A stretch of DNA of 64,000 bases from Trametopsis cervina (lineage: Eukaryota; Basidiomycota; Agaricomycetes; Polyporales; Irpicaceae). Under the pieces are notes generated by a model that did not search any database, was not told where the DNA came from, and saw only the letters and a program-made list of their open reading frames with translations. Positions 25,344-36,727 of this stretch are shown piece by piece; position 1 is the first letter of the stretch, and every line of letters begins with the position of its first letter. The position numbers and the translations under genes are program-made. The stretch covers positions 407,035 to 471,034 of the forward strand of contig MU278348.1 in the NCBI GenBank assembly GCA_022385755.1, read 5' to 3'.

Positions 25344-26037
25344 TGTCACGGTTATACATGTAGTGCCCAATTTATTCGATTTCCTTTCTTTATTTTGGCA
25401 CATCTTACATGTCTTCGCGATCACGTGACTCGTCGACACGGTCTCATGACCTGCACGATCACATGACATGCACATGCACGCGCACTCGCGCTCTTCGCTT
25501 GGCCCGGACTGATAGCGACATCACCAGCCCTGCAAACTCCACACGGCTTCCAGATCCTTCCGGGACCTCGGACTCTTCTCTTCTCCGATCCATCGGACTC
25601 TCGGTCCATCGGTCTATGACTCAGGCTCGGCACTTAGTAATTACGCCCAGAGTGGCACCATTTCTATTGTCCCCCCGGTCTATTGTCTCCGTTCCTTTAT
25701 TGTTCTCTTCCCTTTGTCTCTTTCTATTGTCGCGTCACACTATTGTTCTATTGTCTCGTCTGCCCTACCCTAAAGTGGCCCGTGCGCAGACTCCAGTAGT
25801 ATATATACCTGACCTTCATCGCTCCTAGCCCTCATCTTGACCTTTTGGTCTTTACTGGGCTAGGTAAGCCGTTAGTTACCTTGTATTGTATTTCTTTTTA
25901 CTAATATGATTTGGTCTTTACTGGGCTAGCGTTGCACACAGCTTGTTAGCTGTTTTCCTTGAATAAAGGATTACACCCTTAGGTGTCTTGAGTTCTAGAG
26001 CGATCCCTTTTAGTCACGTGACTCAGTCTCCGTAACA
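25344..26037 (+). mobile_element. Solo LTR, family 1, copy A (plus orientation)
   Basis: Starts TGTCACGGTTATAC and ends TCAGTCTCCGTAACA, i.e. TG...CA ends. It contains a TATA box (about 25799-25806), two copies of ggtctttactgggctag (about 25850 and 25913) and an aataaa-like signal near 25963. It matches copies B, C and D in this window, which lie in the opposite orientation. No internal retrotransposon domain is adjacent. No target duplication was found, probably because the right side continues into a partial second copy. Confidence 0.8.
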
Positions 26038-26168
26038 ATTTGGTCTTCATTGGGCTAGACTTGTGCACAGTTCGCTAGCGGTTTACTCTTGAATAAAGAG
26101 TCTACACCTTCAGGTGTCTCGAGATAAAAGTTGATCTCTATACGTCACGTGACTCAGTCTCCATGACA
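26038..26168 (+). mobile_element. Partial LTR (3' 131 bp), tandem to copy A
   Basis: Starts at the internal ggtcttcattgggctag motif and ends CTCAGTCTCCATGACA, so it repeats only the 3' portion of the family-1 LTR directly after copy A. It differs from copy A at many sites, so it is not a very recent duplication. Confidence 0.75.
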
Positions 26169-27351
26169 AACATGAGAGCTGTTCTGATGTCCTTCATTTG
26201 ATTCCACAGCTCTTTCACACTCAATGAGAGGGCTCGAGCTTCTACTGCAATTATCTTTAATTCAAATTTGCCAATGTCTTGCTTGAGCAGTTTATTAATA
26301 TGAGCAGTGATGACAAATAAGCAACACATTGACATGAACTTACCAAAAGAGAGCTGATGAGTCACGTTCATCCAATAGAGCAACAGTGGTTGCTGTACCC
26401 AAAATTTGCAAGTCTGTCAAGTTCTGTCTATGCAGACCTTGATTGTATACAAAGCTCAAAGTATTTGTGTTTGCATCATATTTGAGCAGATCATGAGCAC
26501 AATAAATTCTCAAAACTTCTACTGTTATTGTTGCAAGACCTCAATGGAAGCAGTATGGAGTATTGTTTTTTTCAGAACCTGCATCACTACAATCAGCATT
26601 GCACAAATTCAAACAGCTTAAATCATATACCTCCAAGTCCAAGAATGAGACATAACTTGTGCAGAAGAGCACAAATGGCATTAGTACAAAGGAGTTTATC
26701 AGCATCCAGCTCAACACCAGCTGGTCGATCTACTTGTAAATGTGGCTTAGGAAGCCTATCAGGATGCCACACTAATTGGATCTTTGTTCCTTGAAGAACA
26801 CTTTTCTAGGTTGCATGATTAGCTAGGTCTTCATGTTGAAGAGCAAGGGCAATTATAATGCTTTCAGGATTCAGTATGAGGTTGGCTTCAATGTTTACTG
26901 ACATCAAAGTATAGTTTTGGCTTTTGAGGACATATATTAAACTTTAGTAATTTTCAACTTGCAGCATATATATTTATAGCTTAATGGGAAGAACAGATCC
27001 TGATGTCCTTTAAAGTGGTGTATTGTAATTCAAACAGCAAAACAGCTGTATGTGGGCAGACAGATAATTGCAACATTCTATGAGAATGGCAATATGTTCA
27101 GTGAATCATTGAAACCCATCGAATTTCACTTGTTGCAAACTGCAGAAAGCATTGGAGATAGATTTTACTAGATGCAATAGATTCTGGTTGCACATCTGTA
27201 CAGAACAGAATCATCCATAACAAAGAAGTTTATAATGCCTGGGTTTATTTGTCACATCTATAAATAGACAAAGACCAGATATAGTATACAGTGCTTGTTA
27301 AGATAAAGCTAGGATTGTGAATAAGTGCTGCTTCACATAGCATATGTGCTT
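26169..27351. other. CpG-depleted AT-rich block
   Basis: About 1.2 kb in which I count only around four CG dinucleotides. Only short, stop-ridden frames; a minus-strand frame at 26138-26383 may be an eroded coding remnant. No recognisable domain. Confidence 0.5.
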
Positions 27352-28054
27352 TGTCACGGAGACTGAGGTCACGTGACGTATAGGGATCAACTCCTATCTC
27401 AAGACACCGTAAGGTGTAGACTCTTTATTCAAGAGTGAACAGCTAGCGAACTGTACGCAAGTCTAGCCCAGTGAAGACCAAATACATTAGTAAAGTAGTT
27501 ACAATACAAACAAGGATAGCTAAAGGCTTACCTAGCCCAGTGAAGACCAAAAGGTCGAGATGAGGGCTAGGAGCGAAGGAGGCCGGGTATTTATACTACT
27601 GGAGGCTGCGCACGGACCACTTTAGGGTAGGACAATAAAGATAATAGAACGTGGCAGCAGGACAATAGGACAATAGCGCGGCGCGACAATAGAAGCGGAG
27701 ACAATAGAAAGAACAATGACTAGAGAGACAATAGGAATGGTGCCACTACGGGCGTAATTACTAAGGCCGAGTCTGAGTCATAGACCGATGGACCGGGAGT
27801 CCGAAGGGTCAGGGAAGAGAAGAGTCCGAGGTTTCCGGAAGGATCCGGAAGCCGTGCGGAGTTGCGGGGCCGGTGATGTCGTTATCAGTCCGGGCCGAGC
27901 GAGGAGCGCAGGTGCGCATGCATGTGCAAGTCATGTGATTGTGTGGGTCATGAGACCGCGTCGACGAGTCACGTGATCGCGAGGACGTGTAGGACGCGCC
28001 AAAATAAAAGAAAGAAAATTGAATAAATTGGGCGCCACGCGTATAACCATGACA
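27352..28054 (-). mobile_element. Solo LTR, family 1, copy B, with TSD TGCTT
   Basis: On the plus strand it begins TGTCACGGAGACTGAG and ends ATAACCATGACA (703 bp), so it is inverted relative to copy A. The 5 bp on each side are identical: tgctt at 27347-27351 and at 28055-28059. This perfect target duplication proves a single insertion followed by LTR-LTR recombination. CG-rich inside, unlike its surroundings, so younger than the host block. Confidence 0.93.
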
Positions 28055-30164
28055 TGCTTCACCCTTATGAAACACTCTTTTGATTTTGTTTACACTGTGA
28101 AGCTCAAATGTTTTGGCTAAAAAATGTGCATGCTAGAAATCTCTTCAGTGTTTGAATAATAGACAAAATAAATTAAGGCTATTCATCTGAATCACTTGTT
28201 CAGCTAATTGATTGCGCAGGGTGATATTTGCTTATAGCTCCGGACTATTGGGAATATATTATGAACCATACATCTTCTCATAAGACAATGATACAACTTA
28301 CGCAGTCAAAAATATCCATTGCTAAAGTATATAAAGATGATGTGGTCATTAGCTCAGTGCAATTGTCCAGTTGCAATTGAAAGTTTTGCATGTTGAGAGT
28401 GAGAAATCCCGTGATTTTGTCTATTACCCCAAACCTGAGTATTATGCTGAATATCAAATGATGAAGTGTACAATATCTGCAAAAACCCTTTGTTCAAATT
28501 CTTTTATTAATATACTTCTTGATCCACTTACCATGAGTGATATAGATTTTGAAGCAAGCAATAGTATAATCATGTTGTTTCAATGTAGAGCTAGCTTGTT
28601 TGCTATGATTGCTGCTGAGCTCATTGAGCTCACTTTGAAGGGTTTGCAGTTCTTCATCTGCTGCTCCCTGTATAGGATTTGCCTTTAGCTCGATATGATT
28701 CTGTCGTTTTCTCTTGTTTAAGATGTCTTCATTCATCTCAGGGAGCTTATAGATTGACCAAGGCTTTCCAGAGGCTAAGGCTATGATGAGAGTGATTAAA
28801 ATGTAAGAGCGCAGTGCAAAGAAGGAGTGGGCACAGATAAATATCAAGGTCAATGACCTATTGATATAAAGTTTGATGTGATGTTCACAGCATGCATACA
28901 TCCACAAAATGTTTTTTTTGTGTTTGTAGCAAGCAGCTATGATCTCAATGAATAGATATTGGAAAGCTATGATAAATAACATTGTAAGTATAACTTTACT
29001 CTAGACATAGCTATCAGAATACTGATTTACAATCTATAATGAAGAATATGCAGACAATGAGTTCACACACATACTTAACAAGGATTCACAAAAAGAATCA
29101 GATGTCATCATTGGAACCAAGGGAAAAATTAGAGGTTACTTCAAAGAGAGAAGCAAGTACAAGGTCAGGCATGAAGGATGCAACTGTCAAGTTGGGCATA
29201 GACAGATTGGCAGCATGACAGAGAGTCTTCAAAGACTGGCTGAGATCTATGTGAGTAATGTCTAGAAGATCAGGAATAGTGCTCTGGAAATATTGCCAAG
29301 GATTAGTAGTGGCAGGCTGATTAGAATACATATGGCTCCATTCAATCAAGCTTATTGTTGCTATATGAGAAAAATGAAGTGTATGCACTTGATGAGCTAT
29401 TTGAGTATTACTGATGTGAACCAAAAGAACTGCATGAGCAAGGTTATCAACAGTTGGGGCAGCTGGGACAACTGAAGTCAGAGAGGTTAAGGTAGAAGCA
29501 GTAGTAGTAGCAGTAGCTTTTCCTTTTCCTTTAGTATTAGATGCTATAATGATTGAGCTGAACAACAAAAATGTACAGAATAAAACAGATGAGATACAGA
29601 AATATTTGAGCATTTCCAAAAATATTGATGTGCCTGTATTCACAGATATCAGTGGTGTATTCCCAAGTTTAGCTTGTTGCGTAATATCAGCCAGCTGAAA
29701 TACAACACTGAGGTGCATGTCAGAGGCACGAAGAATAACACTGATTCAAGTGCCACTGGTGATGGAGCTTTAAACATGACTGATGAAGTTTACAGTAATA
29801 TAGACATTGTGGATTCTTCACCACTAGATTGGTTATTAATTCAAGTGTTGAAAAACAGTGTACTCATTACCATAAACAAGATGACGTGCCTTCACCTAGA
29901 TCTGCCCATAATGTACTTGCGGGGAATATTGCCAAAGACCGTTTGGAATCTTAGTGTGCTAATTGGGCAAGCACTTTAATGAGGTCCCTGTTGACCTACA
30001 AAAAGAAAGACAAGTAAGTTGCATCAGATTTAAATGATGTGTCCTTCCCAACAGGGAGAGGTTGTGATCACTATTAGCGTGCAAGTGGGAATGTGGAGTA
30101 AACTTTTAAAGCAGGTGGGGGAACCCAAAAACTGACCATCAAGTCTGAAGAAATCTCAACCTAA
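28055..30164. other. CpG-depleted AT-rich block with eroded minus-strand frames
   Basis: About 2.1 kb of AT-rich DNA. Minus-strand frames at 28494-28982 and 29098-29718 (206 codons; includes ASNTKGKGKATATTTAS) have protein-like stretches but no identifiable domain or start. They read in the same direction as the remnants at 24670 and 26138, suggesting one old element split by LTR insertions. Confidence 0.45.
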
Positions 30165-30417
30165 TGTCATGGAGACTGAGTCACGTGATGATAGGGATAA
30201 CCCTTATCTTAAGACATCTAATAGTGTAGACTTCTTATTCAGAAGTGAACAGCTAGAAAACTGTGCGCAAAGCTAGCCCAGTAAAGACCAAATATATTAG
30301 TAAGTATGTACAATACAAGTAAAGATAACTAAAGGCTTACCTAGCCCAGTGAAGACCAAGAGGTCGAGATGAGAGCTAAGAGCGAGGAAGGCTGGGTATT
30401 TATACTACTGGAGGCTG
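30165..30417 (-). mobile_element. Partial LTR, family 1, copy C (253 bp)
   Basis: Begins TGTCATGGAGACTGAG on the plus strand and aligns with the first 250 bp of copies B and D, up to ctactggaggctg. There it runs directly into copy D. In element orientation it is a 3' fragment attached downstream of a complete LTR. Confidence 0.8.
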
Positions 30418-31123
30418 TGTCACGGAGACGGGGTCACGTGACGCTCAGAGAGCTGCTCTTATCTCAAGACATCAAAAGGTGTAGACTCTTTATGCAGGAG
30501 TGAACCACTAGCAAACTATACGCAAGTCTGGCTCAGTAAAGACCAAGTAGTATTAGTAAGTAATAAAGTACAAGCAAAGTAACTAAAGGCTTACCTAGCT
30601 CAGTAAAGATTAAGAGGTCGAGATGAGGGCTAGGAGCGAGGAAGGCCAGGTATTTATACTACTGGAGGCTATGCACGAACTACTTTAGGGTAGGACAATA
30701 AAGACAGTAAGACGTAGCAGCAAGACAATAGAACAATAGTGCGGTGCAACAATAGAAGGGAGAACAATAGGGAAATAGAGACAATAAACCAAGGGGGACA
30801 ATAGAAATGGTGCCACTCCGGGCGTAATTACTAATGCCGAGCCTGAGCCATAGACCGATGGACCGGAAGTCCAATGGGTTGGAGAAAGGAAGAGTCCGAG
30901 GTTCCGGAAGGATCTGAAAGCCGTGCGGAGTTGCAGGGCCGGTGATGTTGCTATCGGTCCGGGCTGAGCAAGGAGCACGAGTGCGCGTGCATGTGCATGT
31001 CATGTGATCATGCAGGTCATGAGACTGTGTCGTCGAGTCACGTGATCGCGAAGATGTGTAGGATGTGCCAAAATAAACGAAAAGAAATCGAATAAATTGA
31101 GCGCTACACGTATAACCATGACA
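30418..31123 (-). mobile_element. LTR, family 1, copy D (complete)
   Basis: 706 bp from TGTCACGGAGACGGGG to ATAACCATGACA on the plus strand, so inverted relative to copy A. Several CA/TG changes against copy B suggest partial CpG decay. Flanks (ggctg / atggt) do not match, as expected if the junction with copy C arose by recombination. Confidence 0.82.
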
Positions 31124-31415
31124 ATGGTCAAATTTATTGACAACGACATGTGCGATGCTAAGCGTGATGTGCTTCTTACATGGAATATGATGTGAGTTAT
31201 CAATATTCTTGCTCACCAACATACTGATACTGGCTTTTAGGGCTGTTCTTGGTGGTGTGACATATGATGACTTCGACAACTCTGACGACAATGGTGACAA
31301 TGACAAGGAGGAGAACAACAGCCATTCTGGCACAATATCGACGTTTGCACAGCTTACAGCGCAGTTCAAGGATGCTTCGATGCTATCCTCTCCGTTGACA
31401 GATGTAAATACGTAG
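31124..31415 (+). pseudogene. Short two-exon remnant next to LTR D
   Basis: An ATG lies at the first base after the LTR. The frame runs VKFIDNDMCDAKRDVLLTWN, then a canonical intron (about 31194-31242; gtgagt...ttttag) joins it to an acidic C-terminus (YDDFDNSDDNGDNDKEENN) ending at 31415. About 80 codons. Probably the 3' end of a gene truncated by the LTR insertion. No family recognised. Confidence 0.35.
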
Positions 31416-31853
31416 TTCTATTGCTGTCTGCTCACGCTGTATTGTATTGCAATGACCTGAATCTCATTTTGATATCTATCAATACCTGTGTGATACGTGG
31501 TTGCAAGATCTGATTCAAGCAATGATCAACAGACTGAGGATATTGTACTGTGTTTGTAAGCTCATTATACTGCCTATATACACTTCATATTAAACAGGGA
31601 GCAAGCAGAATACCCATTATACCACTTATAAGTGGGAGAGTGCTTATACCGTCTATATACATGATTATACCTATATATACAGAGGTAAAAAACAACTGGG
31701 AAGTTCCCGATGAATGAATACAGCATGCTGAGAGATCAAGCTGTAAAGAGTCGCTGTCACACAATGCCAAGTACTGCCTTCGGACAATGTTGCTGAAGTT
31801 CCACAGCAGCACTGTGCCGTCTCGTCAAGCGCAAGATGATTTTCAGTAAATGT
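31416..31853. other. Intergenic, repeats of accessory island
   Basis: No convincing gene. Minus-strand frames here may be the eroded 3' part of the cysteine-cluster pseudogene. Contains several atata-rich motifs around 31570-31680. Confidence 0.35.
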
Positions 31854-33542
31854 TCATTTGGGGACATGGTATGCTTCCTCCTCTGGGTACGCGCACCAAC
31901 ATGGCAGCGGAATAGGCAAGTGTGAGATGCAGCCCCAATGGCCAAGTTCATTGTGGGCTGTGGCAGCTCTCAGTAACAGAACATTCTCCACGTCATCAAC
32001 CTCCATAGCTGTAGACAGAAATGGGGCAGCAGACGGCTCAACACCAGTAATGATGGAGGCCTGTGTTGCGAAGGCCACAGCATACGGGATATGCTTACAT
32101 GAAGACGAATAGCGGCATGATTGACAGTGCCACCGTCCGTCCCGCTGCAAAGTCACAATGCAGCGCTTTCCCGATTCGTGGCGGTCGACATTAGATGCAC
32201 AGGAGAAAACACAGATGTCACGAAATGGGGTGGAATGAAGAAGGATGGCTGTCACGACTTTGGGCTGAGGCGTCTCTTTTGAGCGTGGCCGCGCCTATGA
32301 AAGCGGTACTTAATTCCTCGCGGCTGGACTACTAACGCCTGTAGGGCGTCAAGGACTCGTAGTTAGCGCTAGGGATCACATGACCTAATCATGTGACCGA
32401 TCAGGTGACGAATCACGTGATGGATGGAAGGTTCTGGAAGATGGCGCCATATTGCACCATCGATGACACCATCCCGCATCATCGCTGATTCAGCTTAGTA
32501 TCAGGAGTCCTACCCGGTTCCAGGGGTCTCTCCTCTAGTGTATATATACCGCCTGTCCCTCGCTCTAAAGACCTCAGACTTGACCTCCTGGTCTTTAGGC
32601 GAGTGGTCCCTTTGTAACAGTTGTAGTTGTAGTAATACTAACCTGGTCTTTAGCCTTACATTAGGGTTAATCCCTCGTCGTCGTAGTCTACATAGTTACT
32701 TGTCTCTGCGAGGGTCGGTATTGCGTGATAAAGCCTTTCTGTTGCGTGCTTCGCTCTACTCTCGACATCGAACGAGCTCTAGAGTTTGGCATAAGCGTGA
32801 CAATGGCTGGGGGTAACGGCGATGTCGACTGCGAGGCCAGTAAGGCAGCCTCTGCATGGCAGGCTCAGAGTAGCCTCTCATGGATGCAGGTGTGCTGTGC
32901 CTTTCAACACAGACACATACAGGCAAGACCGTATTGATTCATGCCTCGAGGTAAGTGTACAGTGTGGTAGTACTTTCCAATCTATATGAAAGGTTGAGCA
33001 AAGATCTCGTAGCGGCTGATGGTCCACTCACATGTATCATGCTGCCCTGGGTATCCCAGTCCTGCAATACATACAGATACTTATCCAAGCGAAAGATGCA
33101 TTCAGCGGCTTGAAGCGCATACCAGTAGTCCATCTCCATAGGCGTCAGCATAACTTCTTCCACCAGGTGTATAAGGGATTGAAAATCTACATCGAAGTCA
33201 TGGTCATAGCTGTCTATAGCTGTCCATTGTTCATCTGCGGTGTTTGGACCGGCAGGCTGCGCCATGGGGAGAGAGGGTTTACCAGGAACAGCGAGGAAGT
33301 CCTGGACAGAGGTGGCAGCCAACGAGGGAAGCCGCGTACTAGCCCTTGCATTTACTGCAACACTGACAGCCTGGAGAGGATGCCATGATGACGGTTGATC
33401 TGCAGAGTGCAACCGTTCCGTTGAACCGTGCGACCCTTGCACAACAATACGCGCCCTCCGTTGTAAGAGTGCGGAAGGAGATGGCATTGAGCGGATTGGT
33501 AACGACATTGATCTTGAGGGAGCTTTTCCTTGTAGACGACAT
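31854..33542 (-). pseudogene. Decayed cysteine-cluster (KDZ-transposon-associated type) gene, split by a solo LTR
   Basis: The 5' part reads from an ATG at 33542 and, after a frame change near 33480, continues as QDFLAVPGKPSLP and YWYALQAAECIFRLDKYLY. A 50-nt intron (33031..32982) joins it to HIGKYYHTVHLPRGMNQYG. After that the frame holds two TGA stops (32906-32904, 32867-32865). The 3' part resumes beyond the solo LTR (32250-32802) as RWHCQSCRYSSSCKHIPY. Several Cys pairs (CMCLC, HTCIH, HCQSC, CKH) suggest a zinc cluster like the CxC regions linked to KDZ transposases in mushrooms, recalled and not searched. Removing the LTR and one TSD keeps the reading frame across the join, so the insertion hit coding DNA. 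Both stops could come from CGA by C-to-T change. Confidence 0.55.
32250..32802 (+). mobile_element. Solo LTR, family 2, copy E, with TSD ATGGC
   Basis: 553 bp from TGTCACGACTTTGG to TAAGCGTGACA, with 7-bp inverted ends TGTCACG/CGTGACA. Flanked by identical 5-bp copies atggc at 32245-32249 and 32803-32807. A TATA-like tatatatacc lies near 32540, followed by two tggtctttag motifs. It is unrelated in sequence to family 1 except at its ends and the ggtctttag theme. Orientation follows the TATA and motif order. Confidence 0.9.
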
Positions 33543-34063
33543 CAGGATAACAGCAGGGCGTAGAAAGGGGAATACACACAAATCTGCCGTAGTATATATA
33601 GTACACACACGCTCATCCATTGCTGCCCCATATTACGTGTGAGAACATAAGTGCGATTGATAACCGCACACTAACAGTCATAGAGAGAAGAACTTACCTC
33701 ATCCGTTGAGGCAGCAGGCCAAGTCATGGGCCGCACACAGCCCTCAAGTGTTGCGTAAGCATAGTGCAAGGTGAAGGGGGCGGTTTGGAGCGCTATTACC
33801 AAGTGACGAAGGCGATAGGCATGAGGTATCGACACAGCGGGGACGTGCAGAGTGACGACGTAAGGTAAGAGGGGAAACGAAAGTGGTCGACGCCAGAAGG
33901 ACGAGGTTTATGTACAAAGTAGGCACTGAGATCGGTGTTAGATGACACGTGATGTATCGCCGTGTCCTTCCAAAAAGCACACACCTCTTTCCTACACGGA
34001 TGGGGACATCTCAGTCCTCGTAGATTCATCAGCGGTTATCCCAAAGTAACGGAGGCTACAAAA
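33543..34063. other. Intergenic, no gene seen
   Basis: Lies between the cysteine-cluster pseudogene and the tRNA-like sequence. Short minus-strand frames here have no recognisable content. May hold the promoter of the decayed gene. Confidence 0.4.
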
Positions 34064-34140
34064 TGCCAACCGTGGATTGGACACGCGCATTGCGGAAGCA
34101 GGCGCTTAATTTGGTGCTCTCCCAGCTGAGCTATCCTGGC
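34064..34140 (-). pseudogene. tRNA-Phe-like pseudogene
   Basis: Read on the minus strand it starts GCCAGGATAGCTCAGCTGGG and has a T-arm-like GCGTGTCCAATCCACG. Both are near-identical to the tRNA-Phe at 24544. The anticodon region cannot form a stem and has no GAA, and the acceptor 3' strand pairs over only about five bases. A short T run follows. Best read as a degenerate copy with intact A-box and B-box-like sequence. A functional tRNA with an unusual intron is unlikely but not excluded. Confidence 0.7.
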
Positions 34141-34293
34141 GAATATGAGGGCGCTAAAATGACAAGCAGAACCGGCGCTGTCCACTTGACGTCACCGTGC
34201 TCACTTGCCAAAGTCTCCGCTCGCTCCGCAGAACGATAGGCCCATATACACCAGGGACACACAGAATGGGCGCATTCACAACTCTTCACGACA

Positions 34294-36727
34294 ATGGACC
34301 CCCACCAGGCGAAAAGCGACGCGCCGAATATGTCGCACCTCTCGACGGAGCCAACCATTCATAATCCAGCTGCGCAAGGTGCAGATCTTATTGTCGCTGC
34401 AGCCGAACCGCAACCTCACCAGTCTACCAAAGTAGAAATTACAGCATTAAAGGACCCAGAGGTGAAGGACTTTGGATGGAACAGCCCACCTCGTCAAGTA
34501 CCTTCGCCACTTGTAAGGGGTCTCGGCAACGAAGATATTTATACGTTAGTCAGACGTTTCAACAAGGTACGTCAGTCAGATAAAGCGGACATACGAGATG
34601 TCTGATATTGTTTCACGGCATATAGCAAGTTTTCCACGTCAAGGCTGTTCCGCACGACCCGGAGCTGTTGGACTTGGAGGTTTCGGAAAATGAAGAATTT
34701 TCCCCCGACAAGCTGAGGGCGACGCTTGAACGATTGTACATGACAGTGGTACGTATGCAGTGTAGCCTCCTGTTACCGATGGGTCGTTGAATGGAATTTT
34801 AGATTGTAGGCATGGCGGCGTTCGCGAAACACATCGCCCGGCTTCGTTCATGGAACGAACCTCGTCGTTCTGCCGGATTTTGCGTGGTGAGTGGAACTAC
34901 GGCACTTCTGTCGATTCACGTTATAAACCTAATCTCCAGGGATATTACGTGGCATGGTGGTTTAACGCTATCCTGCCATTCCTATGTATCGTGATCATCG
35001 TGCTGGTGGTGGACCCTCCGTCGCGCAAACTGCTCTTCCCGCCCGCTCCGCTTGCCCTCGTGAGTGGTACTACCGGGAACGTCCAAACACCCAAGGCCGG
35101 TACTCTCGGAAGCAAGGACAGCTTGTCAGGTGCTCCCGAAGCCCACAAAGGCGAAGCAGTAGAGCAGGAAGCGCGGCACTTTGTGTCTGGCATCGCTACC
35201 TTGGCCATCAGCACTGCGGCAGGGAAAGGACCCGGCGAAGACGGGAATGGCAACGCGGTTGCTGGCGGAGAGGCAGAAGCGGAAGGCGCGAACAAGCCCG
35301 CCTCCTCCATCGAAGGAGCTGTCCCTGACCCCGTAAGTGCCGTTACGGGCGCGACGGAATCGAAGGATCTCGCCTCCGGAGACGTAGCTGCAGAGGACCC
35401 TGCGAAGGCACCGGTCCACGAGGCGATATGGAACAAGATGAGACCTTTCATGCGCATCTTGACCGATGTCGCAGATACTTGGGAGCGTTTCGGCAAGTGA
35501 GTGGATAGTCGACACTCTACTATCTTGAGTTTAACTGACGAGTCGGGATGACAGTGCTCTCTCGCCCACTCATCCGTTCCCTTACTGGGGCCCTCGGTTG
35601 AGAATTGCCGCCCCATTCGTCCCCGCCGTTCTCCTAACGTATTTCACGCCGATTGCGTTTGTGATGAGGATTATCAGCTTTGCTGTGGGCATTGCGTTCT
35701 TCGGCCAGCCGTTGATCATGAAGGGGATCCAATTGCTTACTCAAAAAGTCCCCAATTGGAAAGAATACCTGGAACTCAGACGGTGCGTCGTCTCAATATG
35801 TTGTACAAAAGTCGATATTTATCATGGCTGCACAGATCGCTTTTGGGCGGTGTTCCGACCAACGCACAACTCACCTTGACACTGTTGCGTATCGGCGAAG
35901 CAAACAAGTCGCCTTTGCCCCCACCACCCACTTCGCAAGAAGCCACCCTATCTGACAGTGAAGATGACACGGATTCCTTCGATGCTTCCGAGTACGACGT
36001 CGACAGCGATTCGGAAGAATATCCACCTACAGAAACGACCGCCGTGGGCGATGACGCTGCCACACAAGACGGGAGTGATACTCCAAAGCGCAAGCCAGGG
36101 AGGCGGATCGCCGCCGCGTTGAAGCGCACTGTCAAAGCAGGCGTCGGAGGTGCACTTGGCATGGACCATCTCAAAGCTAAGGTCGGATCCGAAAACGCGA
36201 GGCAGAGGCTCGGCGCTATCGATGCTCCTCCGCCTGCCGCGGACACCAGCGAGAACTCGAATGCGAACGCAAAAGACGGCGAAGAGAAGGTCGCGCGCGT
36301 CAGCTTGCCTGGAGGTGAAGGACCGTCCGTCTTCTCTGCCCGGTACCACGGCAAGAAGGGGCACGCGCTGATCGTCAACTCTGCCACCTCCCCGTGTCTG
36401 TCGTTTGCGTATACGAACATTTCGCGCAGCCTCATGAGCAGGTTCTTACCCGGCTCCCACACCGACAAAGACCACTCTCAGCTGGACATCGACCTGCATC
36501 CTCAATTCACCATTGGCTTGTTGGACATCGCGGAGATGAGGAAGATGGGAGGGTTTGGGTGGAAGGGCAAGCTCGTCGTTGGTTGGGCGATGGAGCGACA
36601 GGTCCTTGATGGGCTGGAGATTACGGATCGACAGGGAGAGAAGTTTGTCTTGACTGCTATTAAGGGTAGGGACGAGTTGTTCAACCGACTGGTAGCCATG
36701 GGCAAGCATAAGTGGGAGAGTTGCTAA
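34294..36727 (+). CDS. DUF3292-family fungal membrane protein
   Basis: Six exons: 34294..34566, 34626..34748, 34803..34886, 34940..35496, 35555..35782, 35836..36727; 718 aa. Key conserved segments: GLGNEDIYTLVRRFNKQVFH, then EFSPDKLRATLERLYMTVIV, KHIARLRSWNEPRR, two hydrophobic stretches (WWFNAILPFLCIVIIVLVV; IAFVMRIISFAVGIAFFG), PNWKEYLELRRSLLGGVPTN, and a C-terminal PH-like region (FSARYHGKKGHALIV). This is the architecture of fungal DUF3292 proteins, whose function is not established. All five introns are canonical and keep frame. It lies just beyond the accessory island. Confidence 0.85.

Noticed and set aside
29098..29718. 206-codon minus-strand frame as a real gene
   Set aside because: Lies in the CpG-depleted block, lacks domain matches and a credible start, and resembles other eroded frames nearby. 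Treated as transposon remnant.
34945..35616. 223-codon minus-strand frame opposite the DUF3292 gene
   Set aside because: Shadow of the GC-rich exon 4; the plus-strand protein has clear family motifs.
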